Shown: piece by piece, positions 58,417-64,000 of the stretch
How positions within the stretch are numbered: the stretch's first letter is position 1
Layout of the letters: every line of letters begins with the position of its first letter
Source of the DNA: Chitinophagaceae bacterium
GTDB taxonomy: Bacteria; Bacteroidota; Bacteroidia; Chitinophagales; Chitinophagaceae
Direction: 5' to 3'
Assembly: GCA_016721385.1 (NCBI GenBank)
Contig: JADKIE010000001.1
Location: 1,043,507 to 1,107,506 of the forward strand
Length of the DNA stretch: 64,000 bases
Translations under genes and position numbers: made by a program
The notes under the pieces: model-generated
Told to the model about the DNA's origin: nothing
The model's input: only the letters and a program-made list of their open reading frames with translations
Database searches by the model: none

Positions 58417-59694
58417 ATGAAATTTACATTTACTTGCATAATAACATTCTTAGCTACAGTAACTTTTTCACAAAGTGAAATCAAGACATTTGTTGCTTCA
58501 AATACAATACCTATCCAATCAATAAGTCCTGATTCGTTAGATTTTTCCGACTTTGAAAGTATTGGAAATTCAATTGGAAACGCCAGAATTGTTATGCTTG
58601 GTGAACAAGACCATGGTGACGCACCCACTTTTTTAGCAAAAACCAGACTCATACAATATTTGCACGAAAAAAAAGGATTTAATGTGATAGCATTTGAAAG
58701 TGACTTTTTCTCCGCCACATACGGGTTTGAAAATATTACTAAAACCAAGCAGGATTTCCTCAAATTTTATAAAGCGAATATTGTTCCGTATTGGACATTT
58801 TGCGATGCATCCATTCCTTTGTTTACTAAAGTTATTCCAGAAAGCTTCGCCACACACAATCCGTTTATTATCGCTGGTTTTGACAATCAAATGTTTTATA
58901 AATATTCTACATCACATTTGTCTCAATACATTGACAGTCTCACGAGGGAATACAAATTGGATATCTTGAATAATGAAACTTTGTTTAAACGCATCTTAAC
59001 AAGTATTATGAAACTTTCTAACCCGATGTTGTGTATTGCTGAGAGTAAATCGTTCTATGATAACTCGATAAATGATTTAACTACTTTAAAACAAGAATTT
59101 AAGACAAAAAAAGGTAATGAAAATATTGGGTGTGTTCTAATTGACAATTTAATTGCATTTACACAACAGTTACTCAAGAAGAATAATTTTACCACAATGG
59201 TTAATATAAGAGATATTCAAATGGCGGAAACCTTAAAATGGTTATACAAAGTAAAATTTCCAAATGAAAAAATAATTATTTGGGCCGCCAATTATCATAT
59301 TTCAAAAAACATGGGACACTTTAAGAAGAAATCACTTAATGACAATATTTCAATGGCAACAGAACTTGTTAAAGACAAAGCATTTGACACAGTAACTTAT
59401 TCCTTAGGATTTACTTCTTATGTTGGTGAAGCCGGTCGTATTGGAACAAAAACGTTTACTGTTGACAATCCTGACAAAAACGGACTTGAAACATGGATAG
59501 ATAATTCAGCAGAATATGCTTTTATTGATTTTGAAAAATTCAATTCGCTGAATCCCCAATTTACAACTGAATTTGAAATGAAAAGTTGCGTAAGCGATAA
59601 CAATGTCCATAAAAGCTATCCTGCACAATGGAACAAAATATTTGACGGAATATTTTTTATTCGACATATGTACCCATGTAAGATTAAAAATTAA
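58417..59694 (+). CDS. Erythromycin-esterase-like protein, secreted (cassette unit 2)
   Basis: A 425-residue protein with a signal peptide (TCIITFLATVTFSQSE). MLGEQDHGDAPTFLAKTRLI and GFNVIAFESDFF match the catalytic start of the erythromycin esterase family, and IIWAANYHISKNMG matches the distal His block. True Ere enzymes open macrolide lactones; many homologs have unknown substrates, so resistance should not be assumed. It is bracketed by 13-base inverted ends and by repeats A and B, typical of a cassette-borne gene. Confidence 0.82.
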   Translation: MKFTFTCIITFLATVTFSQSEIKTFVASNTIPIQSISPDSLDFSDFESIGNSIGNARIVMLGEQDHGDAPTFLAKTRLIQYLHEKKGFNVIAFESDFFSATYGFENITKTKQDFLKFYKANIVPYWTFCDASIPLFTKVIPESFATHNPFIIAGFDNQMFYKYSTSHLSQYIDSLTREYKLDILNNETLFKRILTSIMKLSNPMLCIAESKSFYDNSINDLTTLKQEFKTKKGNENIGCVLIDNLIAFTQQLLKKNNFTTMVNIRDIQMAETLKWLYKVKFPNEKIIIWAANYHISKNMGHFKKKSLNDNISMATELVKDKAFDTVTYSLGFTSYVGEAGRIGTKTFTVDNPDKNGLETWIDNSAEYAFIDFEKFNSLNPQFTTEFEMKSCVSDNNVHKSYPAQWNKIFDGIFFIRHMYPCKIKN

Positions 59695-59698
59695 AACT

Positions 59699-59896
59699 GC
59701 TGCCAACATGGGTATTGCTGGCAAGTGGGGCTGGACAATGTAACATCAGCTATGTGCAAGCATCAGCAGTGGTTCGGGCTAGACGTACAATGTTCAGCTT
59801 TAGTTCTTAACTTCAACATTAAATTTTCAATTAACAGCGGTTCCAGGCGGACAGAACACTACTTCTCAACCTGTACAAAGCCCTGTTACATTGTCC
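59699..59896 (+). repeat. attC-like structured repeat B
   Basis: It opens with GCTGCCAAC and closes with GTTACATTGTCC, about 198 bases. The distance from the opening AAC to the closing GTT (178) nearly equals that in repeat A (181). It shares the 20-base core (59796-59815) and CAGCGGTTCCAGGCGGAC (59835-59852) with repeat A. It also contains GGACAATGTAAC (59733-59744), the exact complement of its closing GTTACATTGTCC (59885-59896). Confidence 0.75.
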
Positions 59897-59945
59897 GTCA
59901 GCTAAAAAAAATTGCTCAAAATATTATCAGACAAAAAAAGAGAAG

Positions 59946-60764
59946 ATGAAATTCATTTATTACAATTTGTTTATTACGCTTGTGACACTTGTGAGTTGTT
60001 CCAATGCATCACAACCAAACGACCCAATTCCCGAACACGAAATTTTTACAATTCAATCCAAGCTGGTTGGAGAAGTAAGAACAATAAATGTTTGGACACC
60101 AGCAGGCTACAAATCCGCTTTAGATTCTTTACCTGTTATGTATATGGCAGACGGTGGATTAAAAGAGGACTTCCCTCATATTGCAAATACTTTGGCTGAG
60201 CTTATTCAATTAAAAAAAATTAAACCAATAATTCTTGTTGGCATAGAAAATACACAGCGAAGAAGAGATTTAACAGGTTATACAGAGGTGGCAAAAGACA
60301 AAGAAATTGCACCAGTTGTTGGTGGTTCTGATAAATTTAGAGCATTTATTAAAGACGAACTTTTTCCTGAAATAACAAAGCGGTATAGAACCACAAATGA
60401 AAAAAGTATTATTGGCGAATCAGCATCAGGGCTTTTTGTAATGGAAACATTTTTTCTATCGCCTGAAATGTTTGACAATTATATAGCTTTTGACCCTTCG
60501 TTATGGTGGAACAATCACTATTTAGTGAGAACGGCAAAAGAAAATTTATCAAAATTCCCGGCGGCCGAAAAGCGCATTTGGTTTGCAGGTTCAAGCGCCG
60601 GGGAAGTCTCGCCATATACCAAAGAATTAGCGGAAATATTTAAAACTGAAAATCGTTTAAACTTAAAATGGAATTATTCGGACGAGCCAAAAGAAAAGCA
60701 CACGACAATTTTTAGAAAGACAAAGGAAAAAGCAATGATTTGGGCTTTAAACAAAACAGAATAA
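59946..60764 (+). CDS. Alpha/beta-hydrolase esterase, lipoprotein (cassette unit 3)
   Basis: A 272-residue putative esterase (esterase D/BesA-like). A signal peptide ends at a lipobox (LVTLVSCSN). IIGESASGLFVMETFF holds the nucleophile elbow (Ser in GESAS), preceded by YMADGG, and the His may be that of EKHTTIF. Relatives cleave ester bonds of siderophores, feruloyl sugars or acyl esters; the substrate here is unknown. It lies 49 bases after the close of repeat B and is followed by an SRPBCC gene. Confidence 0.82.
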   Translation: MKFIYYNLFITLVTLVSCSNASQPNDPIPEHEIFTIQSKLVGEVRTINVWTPAGYKSALDSLPVMYMADGGLKEDFPHIANTLAELIQLKKIKPIILVGIENTQRRRDLTGYTEVAKDKEIAPVVGGSDKFRAFIKDELFPEITKRYRTTNEKSIIGESASGLFVMETFFLSPEMFDNYIAFDPSLWWNNHYLVRTAKENLSKFPAAEKRIWFAGSSAGEVSPYTKELAEIFKTENRLNLKWNYSDEPKEKHTTIFRKTKEKAMIWALNKTE

Positions 60765-60791
60765 AGATTAATTTAAACAAACATTAATTGT

Positions 60792-61249
60792 ATGAAAAAG
60801 TTACAGTTCAAAGTAAGCATCAACGCACCTGCGACCAAAATTTATGACTTTATGCTTGGCATCAACAGTAAATCAACTTATGAGCAATGGACTTCTTTAT
60901 TTAACCCAACATCTACCTATGAAGGAAGTTGGGATAAGGGAAATAAAATTCTATTTATTGGAGTAGATGAGAAAGGAGAAAAGGGAGGTATGGTTTCCAG
61001 AATAGCTGAAAACATTCCCAACCGTTTTGTTTCAATTCAACACTATGGTCTTTTAAAGCAAACAAGGAAATTACAGAAGGACCAGATGTGGAAAAATGGG
61101 CAAACGGATTTGAAAACTATACATTCGAAGAAAACAATGGAACTGCAACCGTCACGGTTGACTTAGACACCAATGAAGATTTCTTAGATTATATGAACCA
61201 GACCTATCCAAAAGCACTCGACAAGTTGAAAGAAATTTGCGAAAAATAA
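60792..61249 (+). CDS. SRPBCC-family protein, frameshifted (cassette unit 3)
   Basis: As read the frame ends at 61166. Restoring one A at 61055-61057 gives KANKEITEGPDVEKWANGFE and runs through ATVTVDLDTNEDFLDYM to a stop at 61249, about 152 residues. The start FKVSINAPATKIYDFMLG and the strand/helix pattern fit the AHSA1/START-like SRPBCC family of small ligand-binding proteins. It is 27 bases after the esterase gene and before the truncated repeat C. Confidence 0.75.
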
Positions 61250-61291
61250 CTATTTCAAGAATATCTTAAAAAATACAAAGAAATAAACACA

Positions 61292-61310
61292 GCCTGTAAC
61301 ATCAGTTTGC
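61292..61310 (+). repeat. attC-like repeat C, truncated
   Basis: GCCTGTAACATCAGTTTGC matches the opening of repeat A (TAACATCAGGTTTGC) and the inner part of B (TAACATCAGC). No core or closing GTT follows before the next gene at 61342, so only the left end is present. Confidence 0.5.
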
Positions 61311-61341
61311 AATATTTTGAACACTATAATGGAAAATTACA

Positions 61342-61818
61342 GTGAGTAAACATTCTGACGATAAGAGAACATTTCCTTACTTACGAAAGCCCTGGATTCT
61401 TGAAACAATATTTTTCTTTGTTGTTTTGTGGCAAGAGTCGTTTAGGCTAAGTTCAAGAACCTCTCATAAAATTTTACCCTTAACTAAACGCCTTCAACAT
61501 ATTTACTATTATAATTTCGGTGACTTCGTAAATGGTTATGTTATTGCTTTCATAGTAGATGGCGTTTCCAATTTATTTCTTTTTAAGCAGAGAGAATCGT
61601 ATAAACTATTAGGATTTAAAATATCTACAAGGAAAAATGCATTTTTGGCAAGTTTGATTTCAATATTCGTTGTAGCAATTTTTGAATTGACACAATCAAC
61701 ATCAACAACTTCAGACATTAACGATATTCCTGCTGGTGTACTTGGTGCAATTTTATATTTTTTTATACGATTACTTGCATTGAAATTGACATCGGAATAT
61801 GGTAAGGCCTCAAAATAA
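61342..61818 (+). CDS. VanZ-like small membrane protein (cassette unit 4)
   Basis: A 158-residue protein with a GTG start and three to four hydrophobic segments. The C-terminal IFELTQSTSTTSDINDIPAG followed by VLGAILYFFI resembles the E-x-x-Q...D-x-x-D...G-x-x-G pattern of VanZ-like proteins. Functions are poorly known; VanZ itself affects glycopeptide resistance. It lies between truncated repeat C and repeat D. Confidence 0.55.
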   Translation: MSKHSDDKRTFPYLRKPWILETIFFFVVLWQESFRLSSRTSHKILPLTKRLQHIYYYNFGDFVNGYVIAFIVDGVSNLFLFKQRESYKLLGFKISTRKNAFLASLISIFVVAIFELTQSTSTTSDINDIPAGVLGAILYFFIRLLALKLTSEYGKASK

Positions 61819-61968
61819 TACTGCCGCTACCAAGGGTTTTATGCAAGGTAGGCTCAACAAACTTAGCTGGGCATTAGTTCTTAACTTTAGCAAAATATTT
61901 TCAATCAGCAGCGTTCTGGCGGACGGAATACAAATTCCCAAACAACACCTAGCCTTTTCGTTGCTATC
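61819..61968 (+). repeat. attC-like structured repeat D
   Basis: It opens with CTGCCGCTACCAAGGG and closes with GTTGCTATC (61960-61968). It shares ATTAGTTCTTAACTT (61873-61887) and a degenerate CAGCG-TTCTGGCGGAC (61909-61924) with A and B, but its left half is about 50 bases shorter. No matching inverted end is found after the next gene. Confidence 0.6.
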
Positions 61969-61992
61969 ATTGTTATATAAAACATTTAAGCA

Positions 61993-62451
61993 ATGGCAAA
62001 ACAAAAACCTATCTGGAAAAAAGGGCGAGGAAAATTAGGTGTATTATCGCCTTTAATAGGCTCGTGGATTGCCGAGGCCGAGTCTTCCATGGGCAAGCTA
62101 AAATGCACTCGTGTGTTTGAGCCTGTACTTGGCTCTAATTATATTAAACTTACGGCTGAATGGAATTTTGGGAAATCTGTATATCAGGAGCATGCTATTA
62201 TTGGAATGGATGATGGAAAAATATCTTTTTGGTCGTTTACTTCGGATGGTAAAAAATCGCAAGGTGATATTGCAGATGGAACCGATATTCCTCCCGAAGC
62301 TATTTGTTTTGAAGCTCAAATGCCTGCAGGCCTTGCACGAATGGTTTATTGGCCAAGTACAGATGAGGGTTTTAACTGGGCTGTTGAATCAAAAACAAAA
62401 AAAGGCTGGAACCGTTTTACAATACATCATTATAAAAAATTGATACCATAA
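61993..62451 (+). CDS. DUF1579-like hypothetical protein
   Basis: A 152-residue soluble protein. LSPLIGSWIAEAESSMGKLK then CTRVFEPVLGSNYIKLTAEW and WAVESKTKKGWNRFTIHHYK resemble small lipocalin/DUF1579-type barrels used for ligand binding. No signal peptide or catalytic motif is seen. It follows repeat D by 24 bases but lacks a repeat behind it, so it may be the last unit or ordinary chromosome. Confidence 0.55.
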   Translation: MAKQKPIWKKGRGKLGVLSPLIGSWIAEAESSMGKLKCTRVFEPVLGSNYIKLTAEWNFGKSVYQEHAIIGMDDGKISFWSFTSDGKKSQGDIADGTDIPPEAICFEAQMPAGLARMVYWPSTDEGFNWAVESKTKKGWNRFTIHHYKKLIP

Positions 62452-62474
62452 TTTATTTGCTTTTTTAAAGCTCT

Positions 62475-63630
62475 TTAAATTATGCAAGCTCCATCTTCTA
62501 ATCCGGCAATATAATAAGTGAGTGGCAACCCTGTTTCTTTTTTATACGCCGGTTCCAGTTCCTGTATTAAGCTGTCAATATTTTCTTCTTTTATTATATT
62601 AATTGTACATCCACCAAAGCCGCCACCCATCATTCTTGCGCCAATTACGTAGGGTTTGGTTTTTACAAATTCAACCAAATAGTCCAACTCTTTGCAACTT
62701 ACTTCATATGCATTACTAAGTCCTTCATGCGTTGCAAACATTTTTTTACCCAGTGCATGTATATCGTCATTTTGTAAATCGTTACATGCTGCTAATAATC
62801 TTTCGTTTTCCTGCACTACATACATGGCTCTTTTATAAACCAACTCATTTACAGGCAACACATACTTGGCAAGCATTTCTATTGTAACATCTCTTAACGA
62901 ATGTATTTGTGGTAAATGTTTATTAATAATTTCAACCGCTTTGTTGCATTCGCTTCGCCTGTTATTATATTCACTGTTTGCTAAACTATGTTTTACATTG
63001 GTGTTTAATAATAAAATTTTATAGCCATCTAACTGTAAAGGAACATACTCATATTCATGTGTGCGACAATCTAATTTTATAAGATTATTTTTTTTGCCCA
63101 TTACAGATGCAAACTGATCCATAACACCACATTGTACCCCTGCATATTCATGTTCGGCTTTTTGAGCCATTTTTATTAAGGTATTTTTATCTAAACCAGT
63201 TTGCAGTAATTCGTTTAACGCCAGAGCCACAGCACATTCTACTGCTGCAGATGATGATAGCCCTGCTCCTATTGGCACATTGCTTTTTTAATACAGCATT
63301 AAATCCTTTTACATTTATGCCAAGCTTTTTAAATTGATGGACTACGCCTAAAATATAATTTGCCCATTTATTATTTTGTAAAGGTGCAATTGCATTAATT
63401 GTTGTTGTAAAAAAACTATCTAAATCGGCCGCATATAAATTAATAGCATCGTCATTCGTTAATTCAATGGCAAAATAAGCCGCCTTATCAATGGCTGCAG
63501 GTAATACAAAGCCTTCGTTGTAATCGGTATGCTCACCAATAATATTAACCCGGCCCGGCGCTTTGGCAATTAATGGTACGTTGGTTGTATTAAATTTTTG
63601 TTGAAATATTTTTATTATGCTTTCCTTCAT
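62475..63630 (-). CDS. galK: Galactokinase, frameshifted
   Basis: The frames from 63630 and from 63278 join when one extra base is removed from the T run 63284-63289, reading NAVLKSNVPIGAGLSSSAAVE, about 384 residues. KAPGRVNIIGEHTDYNEGFV is the galactokinase signature. PIGAGLSSSAAVE is the ATP loop, and ARMMGGGFGGCTI the third GHMP motif. It phosphorylates galactose at C1 in the Leloir pathway. No galT or galE is adjacent in the window. Confidence 0.94.
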
Positions 63631-63765
63631 TAAAGTAAATTGTATTGAATTGTAAATTAACTAAATATAATACTGCGTAAACAAAACAGCTTCCCGTTTT
63701 TCGGAAGACTGTAAAAATAAATTAACTAAAGTTTACTGCTATACCTACTTTTTACATTTGAATTG

Positions 63766-64000
63766 TTAAAGAACCATAGCTCTATTTATTGCCAGACGCT
63801 TACCGCTAACATCTCTGAATTCAATCCAGTAAATACCTTTCCCATGTGTTCTTACATCTATATCTATTTTTTGATAGGGAATAGTTTGTGTAAAAATTTT
63901 GGAAATAATTTTTGCTCCTCTGTTATTATAAACTGTTAACGAAAGTTGCAAACTACTATTTGCCTCACTATAATATCTTACTTGAAACAAACCGCCACTT
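63766..64000 (-). CDS. Type IX secretion C-terminal sorting domain protein, partial
   Basis: The minus-strand frame is open to the right edge and ends at 63766. The visible 78 residues (SLQLSLTVYNNRGAKIISKI, IDIDVRTHGKGIYWIEFRD) are the beta-sandwich T9SS type A sorting domain that directs proteins through the outer membrane. The functional part of the protein lies outside the window. Confidence 0.82.
   Translation of the reverse strand, partial: SGGLFQVRYYSEANSSLQLSLTVYNNRGAKIISKIFTQTIPYQKIDIDVRTHGKGIYWIEFRDVSGKRLAINRAMVL

Larger units (their letters stand above)
57666..61968 (+). mobile_element. Candidate gene-cassette array with attC-like sites
   Basis: Four to five single-gene units on one strand are separated by related structured repeats. 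Unit 1 (ORF 57727-58080) starts with GTTATATGCC (57666-57675) and ends with its exact complement GGCATATAAC (58169-58178). Unit 2 (ORF 58417-59694) starts with GTTGGCAGCAATT (58359-58371) and ends with AACTGCTGCCAAC (59695-59707), 12 of 13 complementary. In integrons the cassette start (GTT...) pairs with the R'' core (...AAC) of its own attC in just this way. The core sequences here are not the GTTRRRY consensus, and no integrase is in the window. Confidence 0.55.

Noticed and set aside
58417..59694. Calling the erythromycin-esterase-like gene a macrolide resistance determinant
   Set aside because: Family motifs are present, but many homologs have unrelated or unknown substrates; nothing in the sequence shows macrolide specificity.
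1..64000. CRISPR arrays, rRNA genes or prophage
   Set aside because: No regularly spaced identical repeats, no rRNA-like sequence and no phage structural or integrase genes were seen.

Overview
The window looks like an AT-rich chromosome segment of a Bacteroidota bacterium, probably near the Chitinophagaceae. Support: a type IX secretion C-terminal sorting domain at the right edge, promoters of the Bacteroidota -7 type (TAnnTTTG) close to start codons, a UpxY-type NusG paralog heading a polysaccharide operon, and families common in this phylum (DUF5777, YceI, DUF4286, Ig-like lipoproteins, a Reg_prop/Y_Y_Y histidine kinase with a LytTR regulator, MetH split in two).

Region 1 (1-27.4 kb) is a surface polysaccharide (O-antigen or capsule) locus, mostly on the minus strand. 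Read in the direction of transcription it holds rmlB, a four-helix-bundle gene in a repeat-flanked insert, rmlA, a WbpD-like acetyltransferase, a winged-helix regulator with an operator-like dyad on its promoter, a upxY-like antiterminator, a Wzx flippase, a methyltransferase, an acyltransferase, an epimerase and a CgeB-like glycosyltransferase. Then come a WbpD-WbpB-epimerase-WbpE set (diacetamido uronic acid sugars) and an asparagine-synthase-like amidotransferase. A compact acyl-chain module follows (NeuD-like acyltransferase, ACP, SDR, metallo-hydrolase, KAS III, AMP ligase), then a glycosyltransferase, a second flippase, a candidate Wzy, a methyltransferase and a second AsnB cut by the window edge.

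Region 2 (27.4-57.5 kb) is mainly housekeeping: ABC-F ATPase, DUF5009-type membrane acyltransferase, tRNA-Arg(CCT), helicase-nuclease, recR, a c-type-heme/YceI/DUF5777 lipoprotein cluster, a LytS/LytTR-type two-component system, two-gene metH, exonuclease III, HU, ribosomal protein bTHX, pdxH, pyrH and an SPFH protein.

Region 3 (57.6-62 kb) is the most unusual part. It is a same-strand series of single-gene units (small membrane protein, erythromycin-esterase-like, esterase plus SRPBCC, VanZ-like) separated by related structured repeats of up to about 190 nt. The first two units have their own matching inverted ends, GTT... before the ORF and ...AAC after it. This is the layout of integron cassettes with attC sites, but the core sequences are non-canonical and no integrase is in view. 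galK and a T9SS-type C-terminal domain end the window.

Many genes (about 21) are broken by single-base indels, mostly in A/T runs, and read through cleanly once one base is restored. I treat these as probable sequence errors and give full-length spans, noting each break.
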